NCBI GenBank assembly: GCA_014084085.1
Contig: NPFB01000005.1
Coordinates: forward strand, 369,940 to 433,939
Length of the DNA stretch: 64,000 nucleotides
Reading direction: 5' to 3'
DNA from: Hondaea fermentalgiana
Lineage: Eukaryota > Sar > Bigyra > Thraustochytrida > Thraustochytriidae
In this document: positions 50,775-61,083 of the stretch, in pieces
Position numbering within the stretch: the stretch's first letter is position 1
How the letters are laid out: each line of letters begins with the position of its first letter
Position numbers and translations under genes: made by a program
Notes under the pieces: model-generated
The model's database searches: none
What the model was told of the DNA's origin: nothing
What the model saw: only the letters and a program-made list of their open reading frames with translations

Positions 50775-52739
50775 ATGAATAACCTCAAGTCGAGGTGGCT
50801 GCCGACGAACGGGCCCGGCGCGGACGGCGCGGGCAGCGGCGGGGAGGAGCTCGAGGCGGGCAGGGCAGGCGCAGACTCGCCGCCGAAGAAAAAGCTCCTC
50901 TTCAACTCCAGCGCAGGGCCGTACGTGCCGTCGCGCAAGACCCGCCTCGGGTCCAAGGAGAGGAAATTCGACCGCGCCTGGTACGCACGGGTCCTGGAGA
51001 CCATGGGCGAGGTCCGCGTCCCCGTGGTGGTCGTCATCTTCATGGTCGGCATCACCGGGATCGCGCTCATTAGAATCCTCATGGACGTCTCCTCGGCACG
51101 CTACTTTTCCCTGCAGCCCGACGCCAGCGACGAGGGCAGCGCAGACAGTGGCTTGCTTGGGTCCTGGCAAGCGCAGGCCCTCATTTCCAAGAAAGATAGC
51201 CTCGAACTCGGCTTTGGCGGCAGTTCATCGCAAAAGGCATACCCTGATGACAACGATGATGAATCCGATTCAAACTCGTCCGAGGATGATGACGAGGGGG
51301 AGGAGGAGATCGATGAGGTCGAGGACGAGGACGATGAGCAAGACAGCGAGACAGAAGACGAGGATGGAGAAAGCGATCTCGAGTCCGGCATTGACTCCTC
51401 TTTGTCCTCCTCCTCCTCCTCGTCGTCGTCATCATTGTCGTCGCGAGGCGCTGTCCCGGTCAAGTCTGTGAAACCGGCAGAGTCCGTGGCCGGTCTCATC
51501 TATTCCCCTTCGCGACCCTTGGTTCCAGCTCCGCAGATCAAGTCAAGTGTCCCGCGCTCATTCAACTACAAAAAGGGAGACTGCAGTGCCTCGTACCTTT
51601 GCAAAATCATGAAAAAGGCCGGCTTCAAGAGCCTGCCCGGTCTCACGGTGCCCACGAACCCCGAGATGCTCATCATCTCCTACAAAAGTGTTGGCAAGTA
51701 CTCGAGCATCAAGACTTCGATCGTCAATCAGGTCGGTCTCGGGTCCGCCTGTATTGGAGGCGGCAAGGGGAAACAGCTCGCTTGCAAGGAAAAGTTTGCG
51801 GCTCAGTACGGCTGCGAGTACCGCCAGCTCAACGTGCAACCCGTGCAGTGGAATGTCCGCGAACCAAGCACGTGCCGCGAGTTCATGGCAGAGGCCTCGA
51901 AACCTGAGAACGAAAACCAGATCTGGATCGCTAAACCTGGCGGAAGCTATCACGGTGCGGGTATCAAACTTTACAAGGGAGTTGAAGATGTGTCGCGTGC
52001 CTTTCCTTGCACCAAAACGCTCCCCGACGGACTCATTGTGCAGCGATACCTGGACAAGCCGGCGCTCTTTTCGGGCTACAAGTTCGACTTTCGAAGCTAC
52101 ATGCTCATTGCGTCCATGAATCCTTATGTCGTCTTTTACCACGACGGCTTTGTGCGTCGTAGCGAGCATCCTTACGACACCTCGGCGGCAAACCTTGGGG
52201 ACGATAAAACGCACATTACCAACTCACGCGGTCAGAGTCTCAAGGACCACTTTTTCAGCTTTGCCCAGCTGCAAGAGCGCCTCTCGGCCGAGTCTGGTTT
52301 CCCGGCGGACTTTATGGAGAAGACGTTTCGCCCACACGCGATGCGCGCCACCAACTTCCTCTTTCAGGCTGCACGCAACGGGTTCTTTACCCATCGCAAG
52401 GTGCGATTCCAGGTCTTTGCTCTCGATTGGATGCTTGACGCCAACGGCGGAATGCACCTGCTCGAGGCAAATGGCAACCCGCAGATTTCAGACTATCCTG
52501 GAGTCGGCCTCACGCCGCAAATTTGGACCGACATGTTCGAGGTTGTCCACCTTGTCCAGGCCGACCCGGCCTCGCTTCCCGATGAGTTTGGCGTCCAATA
52601 TGGCTATCACTACAACAACTGGCATATGGTCTACAACGAGCTTGAGGCGGCGCATAGTGGTGAGGCGTACTCGCCTTGCGACTTTCAGAAGCACGCGACG
52701 TCCAAACATCCGCTCTATTCCTTTGCCTCCAAGGCGTAA
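50775..52739 (+). CDS. Membrane-anchored tubulin-tyrosine-ligase-like (TTL/TTLL) ATP-grasp protein
   Basis: The 654-residue protein's start is fixed: an in-frame TAG sits directly before ATG 50775. A basic, Gly-rich N terminus leads to one hydrophobic span at about 80-103 (VPVVVVIFMVGITGIALIRI), then an acidic Ser/Glu/Asp stem (about 160-245). The TTL domain covers about 265-620: WIAKPGGSYHGAGIKLYK (nucleotide-binding Lys), VQRYLDKPALFSGYKFDFRS, DDKTHITNSRGQ, and FALDWMLDANGGMHL followed by LLEANGNP with the metal-binding Glu and Asn. All catalytic landmarks are kept, so it should be an active amino-acid ligase. The topology suggests type II insertion with the catalytic domain in the secretory lumen, which is odd for a tubulin enzyme. 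The substrate is unknown and may not be tubulin. Confidence 0.85.
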   Translation: MNNLKSRWLPTNGPGADGAGSGGEELEAGRAGADSPPKKKLLFNSSAGPYVPSRKTRLGSKERKFDRAWYARVLETMGEVRVPVVVVIFMVGITGIALIRILMDVSSARYFSLQPDASDEGSADSGLLGSWQAQALISKKDSLELGFGGSSSQKAYPDDNDDESDSNSSEDDDEGEEEIDEVEDEDDEQDSETEDEDGESDLESGIDSSLSSSSSSSSSSLSSRGAVPVKSVKPAESVAGLIYSPSRPLVPAPQIKSSVPRSFNYKKGDCSASYLCKIMKKAGFKSLPGLTVPTNPEMLIISYKSVGKYSSIKTSIVNQVGLGSACIGGGKGKQLACKEKFAAQYGCEYRQLNVQPVQWNVREPSTCREFMAEASKPENENQIWIAKPGGSYHGAGIKLYKGVEDVSRAFPCTKTLPDGLIVQRYLDKPALFSGYKFDFRSYMLIASMNPYVVFYHDGFVRRSEHPYDTSAANLGDDKTHITNSRGQSLKDHFFSFAQLQERLSAESGFPADFMEKTFRPHAMRATNFLFQAARNGFFTHRKVRFQVFALDWMLDANGGMHLLEANGNPQISDYPGVGLTPQIWTDMFEVVHLVQADPASLPDEFGVQYGYHYNNWHMVYNELEAAHSGEAYSPCDFQKHATSKHPLYSFASKA

Positions 52740-53108
52740 TACTCTTTCTTCCTTCATCTGATTGACCTAATTCATGAACGATACGTACATGTGTGATCTC
52801 CCTTGGTTGTGTGAAATCGAACGAATCCTGCTCGAAGCTTATTGAGCTCTGCATCGTCTTGGTAAAAGAGAAACAGAGTCGCCAAGCCAGCCAAAAAGAA
52901 AAGCAAAAACATTCTTGTAATCGTACTAGGCCTAGTAGTACTTGAGCTGGCAGCGCAGGCTGGTTCCGGCTTTTCAACACGACGCTTGAAACAGGCCTGG
53001 CCACGCTCCGCGCGAGGCCAGAGCAGCTTTCTTTCTTCTTGCGTGATCTGCGCGCGCGTGCATGCGTGCGTGGCAAAGAGGATAGATACACCACACATTA
53101 GAACATCC
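52740..53108. other. Short intergenic spacer
   Basis: 369 bases between tandem genes. Contains the palindromic CTAGGCCTAG at about 52926-52935. The glutaminyl cyclase frame remains open upstream from 52986, but those residues have no family similarity. Nothing else seen. Confidence 0.6.
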
Positions 53109-54143
53109 ATGGCTCGCAAGCCACCGCAAGCGCGCTCTACAAACGATGCAGCAGCCGCGGCGGCGGCGGCGGCAGCAGCAGCGGCATCTCGATCACGGGC
53201 GCGAGGGGGCGCGCGACAGCAAGGACAGTTCCTTGTCGCTGGCGCCATCGTTGCGGTCCTTGTAGCGATCATGGCATCAAGGCCCTTGATAACCTCGTTA
53301 TGGTCCTCTTCAGCAGGCGACGCAATGTCAATGGCATGGAAGAGCTTTGGCGATCGCGTTTGGCTCGCGGACGAAGAAATGCATCGCAAACTAGCTGCGC
53401 AGATGAACTCGGACATGAGCGAGAGACCTCACATTGAACGCGTCTTAAACAATCACGATGCCACATGTTATACGCAGGGCATGTTTCTTGTCAACAAAAC
53501 CCTCATGTATGAAAGCTGCGGCGGCTACGGTGCATCTCGTCTGCGTGTCTTGGATCTCGAGACCGGGATATCAATTCGCGAGACAAAAATTCCCAAGGAG
53601 CTCTTTGCCGAAGGCATCGAACGCGTGGGCAATGAGATCCTCATGCTTACCTGGAAGGAGAAAAAACTACTTACATTCGACCTTGAGACCCTTGCTCCAA
53701 AGGACGAGTACTCGTTTCGCACCACAACAGGTCAAGGCTGGGGTATTGCCAGCAACGGTACGACATTAGTAGTCACCGACGGATCCGCATGGTTGCACTT
53801 TTGGGAGCCAGGAACCTTGCGTGAGCTTTACCGGTTGCCTGTAATGGATGGTACGAGACCTGTTCGCTTTCTCAATGAAATTGAATTTGTCTCCCGCTAC
53901 GAAATTGTTGCAAATGTATATTTTCAAGAGCGCCTCGCGCGTATTGACACTCGCACTGGCGAAGTCCGCGACTGGGTTGATCTTTCCGGCGTCCTCAGTA
54001 CCTATGGAGATCCGACTGGAGACCCCGAAGTTATGAATGGTGTCGCATATGAATCGGGCATACTCACGGATGATGGGCATAGTCGCCTGTACGTTACTGG
54101 GAAACGCTGGAAATCCCTGTTCCAGATCCTCGTGCCATTTTAG
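53109..54143 (+). CDS. Glutaminyl-peptide cyclotransferase, plant/bacterial (beta-propeller) type
   Basis: The 344-residue protein starts MARKPPQARSTNDAA, then a 14-residue poly-Ala run, basic residues and one hydrophobic span at about 40-60 (FLVAGAIVAVLVAIM), indicating a signal anchor. The rest is a five-bladed propeller of the plant-type glutaminyl cyclase family. Landmarks are CYTQGMFLVNKTLMYESCGG, LFAEGIERVGNEILMLTWKE, GQGWGIASNGTTLVVTDGSA, RPVRFLNEIEFV with IVANVYFQERLARID, and MNGVAYESG...RLYVTGKRW. By family it converts N-terminal Gln of peptides to pyroglutamate in the secretory pathway. ATG 53109 places the span at a sensible distance. It converges on the TLC-like gene. Confidence 0.88.
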   Translation: MARKPPQARSTNDAAAAAAAAAAAAASRSRARGGARQQGQFLVAGAIVAVLVAIMASRPLITSLWSSSAGDAMSMAWKSFGDRVWLADEEMHRKLAAQMNSDMSERPHIERVLNNHDATCYTQGMFLVNKTLMYESCGGYGASRLRVLDLETGISIRETKIPKELFAEGIERVGNEILMLTWKEKKLLTFDLETLAPKDEYSFRTTTGQGWGIASNGTTLVVTDGSAWLHFWEPGTLRELYRLPVMDGTRPVRFLNEIEFVSRYEIVANVYFQERLARIDTRTGEVRDWVDLSGVLSTYGDPTGDPEVMNGVAYESGILTDDGHSRLYVTGKRWKSLFQILVPF

Positions 54144-54507
54144 GACGACTGCGCGATCGCTTCCAGACCCGTTTTCTGATCAATGGAATCGAGGAATCCA
54201 CGATGCGCATAATGTCTCTTTGCTGGGGCGTCAAGGTCATGAATGAGATTAACCTTCAAGTCCGAAACAGCAACACAGAAAATTTTTATAATTGCACCGA
54301 TTGGGCAGTCATGTGTTGATAGCTACGATACAAATGATGGAATGCATTTTGTGATTTTGTTGCAGAACGCCCGACACAACATCGCACTGAGGCAGGCCAG
54401 GAAAAGGTGCAGTCAGCCGTTATAGAAGACAGACAAGTATTGCTCAATAAGTAGACGAGCAAAGAGACGACGACCGCTTCTCCAATCACACCGGAATAGG
54501 GTAGGGT
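54144..54507. other. Convergent 3' spacer
   Basis: 364 bases between two 3' ends, moderately AT-rich. It contains AAAATTTTTATAATT-type sequence near 54278-54292 that may serve 3'-end formation. No gene seen. Confidence 0.55.
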
Positions 54508-55293
54508 TTACAGAGACTTGAGCGGCGCATAGTCGATCGTGGCACCGAGTCCAGGCACTTGCTGCGTGGCGAGCTTGCGAGCCTCCTTGCGCTGACGATG
54601 CTGGCGCTGGAGACGCGCGTTCAGCTTGAAGGACCAGCGCGTCCAGCGCAAATCAAGCGTGAGTAGGGCTGCGCAAATGAAAAAGTGGATAATGGGGCAC
54701 TGGTAAAAGTGCTGCAGTGCGCGCAGACAGGAGACAATGGCCAACGGCGTACGGTACATGAGCTGCACGGACAGCAAGGCAAGGCCAATCCAGCGAAAAT
54801 GGTACTTGAGGCGATGGAGGGTGTACAGAAAGCCAATCACCTGGCATGAAAGACCGGCCACGGGGAGGCCCAAGAAGCTCCACGTTAGATTGTCGGCAGT
54901 GTAGTAGACGTACATGTAATACGCAGCCGTGATGGTATGGTGAAAGATGGAATCCCATGGCATGTGGTCCGACTTCTTTTGCACGCGCATGGTCATCCAT
55001 GTCTCAAAGAAGAGGTCAATGATCTCAAAGATTGCCTGCGGCACACAGAGCGCGCAAAGGTCTTCGCGCGACCACACGGTGGCATCGTATCCGAAGGGGT
55101 TAAAGTACCCGCTCTGCACAATGAACGTGATGCTGAGAACAGACAGCGAGAGCTGGATGCTCGTCTTGACCATGCACCACAACAGAAAGATTCGCGGGAA
55201 TTTGAAGGGCGCGGGCTTGCTCACAGATGTGCCCGCGGGCGACGGCTCCACGTGCGCGCTGCGCCGTTGCACCAGCGTCTGTGCCTTGCACAT
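54508..55293 (-). CDS. Multi-pass membrane protein, TLC (TRAM-LAG1-CLN8)-like
   Basis: The 261-residue protein starts MCKAQTLVQRRSAHVEPS. About five to six hydrophobic segments lie between residues 33 and 215. The fragment MPWDSIFHHTITAAYYMYVY carries a His pair at the start of a span, the hallmark of TLC domains. It is preceded by FFETWMTMRVQKKSDH and followed by TWSFLGLPVAGLSCQVIGFL and a C-terminal cytosolic Arg/Lys-rich tail. TLC members include ceramide synthases and less-defined ER lipid sensors. The longer ceramide-synthase signature is not evident, so a lipid-related ER role is inferred only. Divergent from the 1437-residue gene. Confidence 0.6.
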   Translation of the reverse strand: MCKAQTLVQRRSAHVEPSPAGTSVSKPAPFKFPRIFLLWCMVKTSIQLSLSVLSITFIVQSGYFNPFGYDATVWSREDLCALCVPQAIFEIIDLFFETWMTMRVQKKSDHMPWDSIFHHTITAAYYMYVYYTADNLTWSFLGLPVAGLSCQVIGFLYTLHRLKYHFRWIGLALLSVQLMYRTPLAIVSCLRALQHFYQCPIIHFFICAALLTLDLRWTRWSFKLNARLQRQHRQRKEARKLATQQVPGLGATIDYAPLKSL

Positions 55294-56769
55294 CCTGCTG
55301 TCTCTTGCTCGCTCGCTCGCTTGCTTCTTGGCTTTTCGGCTTCTTTGAGAGGCTTGCTGGCTGGGAAGCGGGTTTGGCTGCTCGGTCCAGGCCGCGTCGC
55401 AGACTTGTTGCCCCGAGAGCTGGCTAGAGAGCCTGCTTGGTGAGTTCTTTTCTTTGCAGGCGATGCCAACGCGCCGCCGGCTTCTGGGCTCCGTGCGCGT
55501 AGCGCCGCGCGCGCCGCTTGCGGGGTGGACGAGGTCGGCTAGCGTCGACGCGGCGCGGGGGGGAAGGGAGAGGGGGCGGGGGGTTGGACGGTAGGGCTTG
55601 CGGCTCCTGCGAACGAGCGATCGTTCGAGCCGGCAGCTTTGGGTTCGAGGGTTTCCGGTTTGCTGCGATGATGATGACGATCAAAAAGAGTGCACAAGAA
55701 AGAAGAGTGAACGAAAGTGGCCACAAGGGAAAGAAACGCCAAAACAAGTGCACTATTTCCGAGCTGCAAGTCAAGAATGAAAACTCTCTATTTCCAGTCG
55801 AGCGCCGCCCAGGATGGCTGAACCGGTGAACACCCGCGGCGCCTTGCGCAGCGGCTGCTTGTCAAAACCTCCTGGCGTCGCCGCCTTCGCTCTAGACCTA
55901 GCCAACTGCCACCGTGCTACCACACGCGAGCGAAAGCGGCTGCGGCCGGCGGTCAGCTGCCGGGGCGTGCGTGCGTCCTGGCGATCTGCGCGGCGGCTCG
56001 CCTGGAGCCAGCAGCGGCGTCGCGGGGCCAGCGATTTCAGGTCGACTTATTATGTTAGGCCTAGAAAGAGAGGAGAAAAAAAAAAGCGAAAGAAAGACCT
56101 CCGAAAGGTCGATTGTACACCCGTAGGGTGGAGGTAAAAGGACGGAGACGGGGGGGTAGACGCGGCACGAACTAGATTCGCTATCAGCGACGCGTGACGA
56201 CGCAATGCAGTAGCCTGGCCCTAACATTGTGGGAAAAGGGAGAGAAAAGGGGGAGAAGAAGGAGGAATCCAAAGTACCGCCCGCCCGAGGGAGGCTAGAT
56301 AACACCAGCAGTAGCAGCAGCTGCACTGCAGCGGCAGCCGCAGCAGCTGCAGAAGACACTTCTCCCCTTGATGAGTCGATCTTTCGAGCAATCGGACATC
56401 AAGGTCAATTACTTACTACAACCGCTCCTTCGTGAAGATGCCGCGATGACAAGAGAGAATCTATGAAATGGAGATCACCAGCACACTGCTGGCTGTGGCT
56501 GCGGCCGCAGCAGCCGCGCCAACGAACGCAGCCGAGGGAGGGCATTTATTCAGAATCAGCAGCAGCAGCACAGCCAGGTGGCTGCCGTGCTCGAACCGGC
56601 AAGAGATCCGTTGGCCCACTTTTGCTCGTGATCCTGTGCGAAAATAGACCGATTGGGACACTGCGCGTGAAAGTCCCGTTCCCGTTTCGATGTTGACCGA
56701 TCGATTGATCGATGAAAGAGGCCCGCCAAACGTAAGCCCAGGCCGCGCACAAAGGACACCGCGATCCTC
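55294..56769. other. Divergent intergenic region
   Basis: 1.48 kb that should hold promoters for the TLC-like gene and the 1437-residue gene. CAAGTGCACTAT at 55745-55756 is identical to the core of the element upstream of MDH. CAG/GCA-rich triplets occur at about 56305-56355 and about 56555-56575. Short open frames are low-complexity and not called. Confidence 0.55.
55745..55756 (-). promoter_or_regulatory. Copy of the CAAGTGCACTAT motif
   Basis: A twelve-base match to the MDH upstream motif, about 450 bases upstream of the TLC-like start and in the same orientation relative to its gene. May be coincidental. Confidence 0.3.
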
Positions 56770-59700
56770 ATGGGCGACGGAGAGCAAAAGGAAGACGCGC
56801 CGGTGCCACGACTCAAAGGCCTGGGGAAGCCCGAGGATGATGCCGAGGCCCAAGACCGCCAGGACGCGCGAACGCGAGCGCGACTTGCAGCCGCCGTGAG
56901 TCCCCAAGAGAGACATGTCTTCAAGCTTGGAGACGAAGAAGAATCGGCGCGCGAGGACCTCGTCGTGGGCGACGCCCAAAAGCTCGAGGTCAAAGCCGTC
57001 ACCGAGACTTGGCTAAAGTACTTTGCAGAAAAACAGATTAACGGCGTGCTCTACAGTGCAGTGCGCTCACTCTTGCACCTTTTAGAGCTTCCCGAGAACC
57101 CATTTACTTTTTTGAGCAACCAGCTACGCATCAGTGAGCTCTTTTACAGCGTGACCCATACCAAACACGCCGATTTTGCCTTTTCTACTCTGGATGAGAA
57201 GGATCCCGACACACACGTCACACATGTGATGGGAAATGATCACGTGTGGGGTCTGGAGAACTTGCTCTGGGCAATTGACGCTGACGCTGTCGCAGAACTT
57301 TTCCAGCGCATCGAACTCGCGTGTCCAGCCGTTCTTCGTCCGGGCACCTCGGAGCAAGGCGCCTACTATCTCCGCCATGTGAACGCACTCACTGGTCCGG
57401 CAATCTTCCACGGCAACATTTTACCCTATTTGCCGACCAAAATTGAGATTCGCGAGGACTGCATGGTGAGTGGGCCAAAGTTCGAAAAGGCGGTTGGCAT
57501 TTTTGCCAACCAAATCATCAATGAAGTTTTTGCAGTTGCGGACCAGGACCCGCGCCTCGCAATTGGCGTGCTTATCGAGAAAACACAGCACCTAAAGGGC
57601 AATGGGACGGGCAGTCACATGGGCGGAGGTGTTGGCAACAATCGGCTCCCGTCTCATGGCACCAAAAGAATGGCAGGTGCAAAAGACAACGATGACGACT
57701 ACCGCCTTTGGACCGTCGATAAGATTCGCGCGTCGCGCAACTCATTTCAAAGTGCAATCAAGGCCGCCACCGTTTCGAGTCGCGAGATTATCTTTCGCTT
57801 TGTCTTAGAGCTACCTCACTTGCACCATGAGAGCGCTCCAACGGATGCAAGCGAAACCGAGGATCTCAACCGAAAGGTGCCAGAGGAAGAAACTGACGAA
57901 TACGATCGCGGACTGGAGAGTCTCACGGGTCGGGAAAGCTCCCACGATGAAGATACCATCATTGTGCGAGGCGAAGGCGGTCAATTCGTTGCATTTCACA
58001 AGTCTTTCTCGCTCCACTTTCAGCTCACAGACAAGGACGATGGGACGCCTACGGCGAGCTTGCGTTCCTTTGCTCTTTTTCCCTTTTCAAGCTTGTGCGA
58101 CGGCGTTTTTCGATCAAAGAGAGATGCCGTTTTCTACGCTGAGCTTTTCAAGACAGCGGACGGCAAATGTTGGACCCTGGACAACAAGCAGGATCTTCAC
58201 GCGTCCTTTCGCGCGAGTCTTAAGGCTGATCTTGTAAAAGGGTACATTGCTGGGGATTTGATTGGCGCGGTTGAAATCCTCATTACGCTCACCTGCATGG
58301 CTCGCCGGTACGCTGTAATCCCTGACATCATCCGACTTCTCCACTCTCAGGTGGGGCACTTGTACGGGCTAACAAAGTGGAACGAGGCCTTGCGCATCGT
58401 GCTCGAGCGATGCCGCGTCAACCAAGACTCCAACCGTTTTCAGGATCATGCGCATGGAGATGCTGATCGTCGCGGGCGACTCGGCGGATTCACAGACTTG
58501 CATTTGGTCGACAAAGTCGTGCAGCAGTTTCGCGTCTACAAAAAGCAGCTCTTGATGCTCGTCGATGCTTCTGAAAGCAGCGAGATGGCCGTCATGTGCC
58601 TCCCCGTTCAACACAAGCTCTACAACATGAGCGACCATATCACGCAAAGGCTCGTGGTCGACGAGAAGACAACCCCAGCGGCTCTCGAAAACGTGAATAA
58701 TATGTGCGAAGCGCTTGTTACAACGGTCTCCCGAGATATGGTTGCCGTGCTTACAAGCAGTGCGCTCCACGAGGACCCGAGCCAGAACCACGATGGAGGG
58801 ACGCCGCCGCGGCGTGAATCCATTGTGGCTCTTATCGATGAGGTCATCCAACAGGCTCTTCTTGCGCCACCCAAGGACCTGCAAACCTCCGGGAAAATGA
58901 ACCCAAAGGATGCGCGTCGTAAGCGGCGCAGCAGCATTGTAGACGAAGGCCCCGTCCTCGGCGCGGAGGACTCGTCGAGCTTTGATGTATTTTCTTCTGC
59001 GGGCGTAGAGACGATGGAAGCCTATTCAAACGAAATGCGAGCCACGGCTCGCGCTCGTGAGAATGTGCGCGTCGTGAGCGTACCGAATGCGATCAAGTTG
59101 GCCAAGAAGAAACGCAATGTTCCAACGTCAATTGCACGCGAAGCTGTTTTGCTCGAGTATGTCACGGAGACGCGCATCGATGCCGTTCTTCGGGATATTG
59201 TTCTCGACGTTTTGAACAACGGAAAGCTTTATCCCAATCCATACCCATTGGTTGTCGCACGACTACGCGCGGAGGTCGCGCGGCATGCACTATGGCGTGA
59301 GCCTGATCCGGATCTCCTCAAGCTTGTCTCGAGCTCGCCATCGCGGATCTCGCTCTGCAACCTGCGTTGCCATCTGTACAAAATGACCGAAGCGAATCTC
59401 TTTGGCACGATCGGAGCCCTTCGAGCCTGCGAGCCTGCCTTGGTGGAACGTACCCTCTCGACGCTGGAGGCTAGCGGTGTCATTTCGCCTGCCCAAGGTC
59501 CGAATTGCGCGTTGGGCGATCATCCTGGCGCGGCACCATCATCATCAGCGCGCACGAGGACGGCCTACGAGGTTTCTGTTAGCACCTCAATCGGAGGCGC
59601 CTTTGTGCTTCACTCTTGCATGTCACGCCTCGCACAGCTCCAGCAGCAACAGAGCCGGCAGCGCCACCAGAAGAACCACAACCCGGATCAGAATGCTGAT

Positions 59701-61083
59701 GCGAAAGATGGCACGGGACCCACCGGACAAGAAGGCATTTCAATTTCTTGGAGCCATGAGCTTCGTAATCATCCAAGTCTGACGCTTTTCGAGACACACG
59801 TCTACGATGGCCCCCACGCGACCGAGGCTGTTGATGTCCATGCTTCGCATCTGATTGCCCATGGTCTACATCTGAACGATAAATCAGCCTCAAACGTGCT
59901 CCTCTGCATGGCAACGGGCCAGCATGCAATGAAGATGATAAACGAGGACGGTGCCTTTGACGGTGGCTGGAAGCCGATGCAAATGAACGAGAGACATCGC
60001 GTTCTCCCTCATGGACCTTGGAGTGATGAGCAAGAGTCCACGACAACGAGTGGGGACGTTGACAGTGCCTCCGTTTCGGCCGAGTCGACCCTTCCACCAA
60101 AGCGAAAATTGACGGAACTCCATGAGGCCGGGTTTTTCACACGCATGCAAGACAAACTTTACCATCCCAAGTACACGCATGGGGCTGTTTTCAAAGCTCA
60201 GCAGCTTCGCCGGGACAAGGCATTATGCAAGCAGGAGCTCGTCCGGGCTATCGAGGCCCACGAGCCGGTGGTGGTCCGCGTCGCGGTTCTCTTTGACACC
60301 TTTTACGTGGTTGTGACCAAGGTTGCAAGCTTGTACTTTGTACAATCTCCACATGGCATCGTCCACTCGTTTGCGCCAGCCTTTTACCGCTACGAAGCTT
60401 TGTACCAGAGCGTATGGGGGAACATGAACCAGGCAATGTCTGCCTTTCAGGCGATCTGTGGAGGACAGCAGGAAATGGCGGACCCGCGGGACCCAGGGAA
60501 TCCGATTTGTGAACACTATACGTTGTCGCTAAAGCTTCGCGTGGCGCAAGCGTACAGCGAAGGCAAGCTAGCTACTGTGTACCGCGGCATGCTTCGTTTA
60601 GCGCTTTTGGAGGGAGACAAGGAAACGGTTCCCGATTTGCTTCGCATGTTCAAAAAGGAGTCACTCGCTCGAGAGTTGAGTGACCTGGGATCAAGGAGCG
60701 AAGTCGTGCGTGCTCTCCTTGAGGAACGATACCGTAGCGAAGAGTCGCGAGGTAAAATAAAGACGCGCTTGCTGCAAGCTCTTTTTGGAGCCTTCAAGTT
60801 CAAGGTGGAGGGCACACTCGCACGCGCTGACTGCGTTTTCTTTCCTGGCGTGCACAATGCCGTGCATGCGCTGTTACTGAAAACTGATTCAGCGATTGGT
60901 ATGGACCGTATTGGTACGAGTACGTTGCATCTCGAACACCTCGAGGAGTTGCAGACGTATGTAGAATGCATTTGCATTTCTGCAGCTGCTGCGCTTCATC
61001 GAAATTGTTCTCACGTTGATGACCTTTGCAGGCGTTTTTGCAAAGAATTGCTGCCTGTTTCGCGGGCAAATTTTCTACGATGA
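56770..61083 (+). CDS. Large protein of unknown function (1437 residues)
   Basis: One uninterrupted frame starting MGDGEQKEDAPVPRLKGL. Residues about 75-120 (GVLYSAVRSLLHLLELPENP then FTFLSNQLR) resemble a short helix-turn-helix docking motif of the RIIa/DPY-30 type, though the match is loose. The rest alternates globular helical regions (GALRACEPALVERTLSTLEA, like a winged helix; ARRYAVIPDIIRLLHSQVGH) with disordered linkers holding His/Gln-rich and acidic stretches. A beta-rich patch (VVVRVAVLFDTFYVVVTKVA) precedes a helical C terminus. There is no signal peptide and no membrane span. I do not recognise the family. Length, balanced composition and absence of stops make it a certain gene. 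A ciliary or scaffold role would be speculation based on the N-terminal motif. Confidence 0.8.
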   Translation: MGDGEQKEDAPVPRLKGLGKPEDDAEAQDRQDARTRARLAAAVSPQERHVFKLGDEEESAREDLVVGDAQKLEVKAVTETWLKYFAEKQINGVLYSAVRSLLHLLELPENPFTFLSNQLRISELFYSVTHTKHADFAFSTLDEKDPDTHVTHVMGNDHVWGLENLLWAIDADAVAELFQRIELACPAVLRPGTSEQGAYYLRHVNALTGPAIFHGNILPYLPTKIEIREDCMVSGPKFEKAVGIFANQIINEVFAVADQDPRLAIGVLIEKTQHLKGNGTGSHMGGGVGNNRLPSHGTKRMAGAKDNDDDYRLWTVDKIRASRNSFQSAIKAATVSSREIIFRFVLELPHLHHESAPTDASETEDLNRKVPEEETDEYDRGLESLTGRESSHDEDTIIVRGEGGQFVAFHKSFSLHFQLTDKDDGTPTASLRSFALFPFSSLCDGVFRSKRDAVFYAELFKTADGKCWTLDNKQDLHASFRASLKADLVKGYIAGDLIGAVEILITLTCMARRYAVIPDIIRLLHSQVGHLYGLTKWNEALRIVLERCRVNQDSNRFQDHAHGDADRRGRLGGFTDLHLVDKVVQQFRVYKKQLLMLVDASESSEMAVMCLPVQHKLYNMSDHITQRLVVDEKTTPAALENVNNMCEALVTTVSRDMVAVLTSSALHEDPSQNHDGGTPPRRESIVALIDEVIQQALLAPPKDLQTSGKMNPKDARRKRRSSIVDEGPVLGAEDSSSFDVFSSAGVETMEAYSNEMRATARARENVRVVSVPNAIKLAKKKRNVPTSIAREAVLLEYVTETRIDAVLRDIVLDVLNNGKLYPNPYPLVVARLRAEVARHALWREPDPDLLKLVSSSPSRISLCNLRCHLYKMTEANLFGTIGALRACEPALVERTLSTLEASGVISPAQGPNCALGDHPGAAPSSSARTRTAYEVSVSTSIGGAFVLHSCMSRLAQLQQQQSRQRHQKNHNPDQNADAKDGTGPTGQEGISISWSHELRNHPSLTLFETHVYDGPHATEAVDVHASHLIAHGLHLNDKSASNVLLCMATGQHAMKMINEDGAFDGGWKPMQMNERHRVLPHGPWSDEQESTTTSGDVDSASVSAESTLPPKRKLTELHEAGFFTRMQDKLYHPKYTHGAVFKAQQLRRDKALCKQELVRAIEAHEPVVVRVAVLFDTFYVVVTKVASLYFVQSPHGIVHSFAPAFYRYEALYQSVWGNMNQAMSAFQAICGGQQEMADPRDPGNPICEHYTLSLKLRVAQAYSEGKLATVYRGMLRLALLEGDKETVPDLLRMFKKESLARELSDLGSRSEVVRALLEERYRSEESRGKIKTRLLQALFGAFKFKVEGTLARADCVFFPGVHNAVHALLLKTDSAIGMDRIGTSTLHLEHLEELQTYVECICISAAAALHRNCSHVDDLCRRFCKELLPVSRANFLR

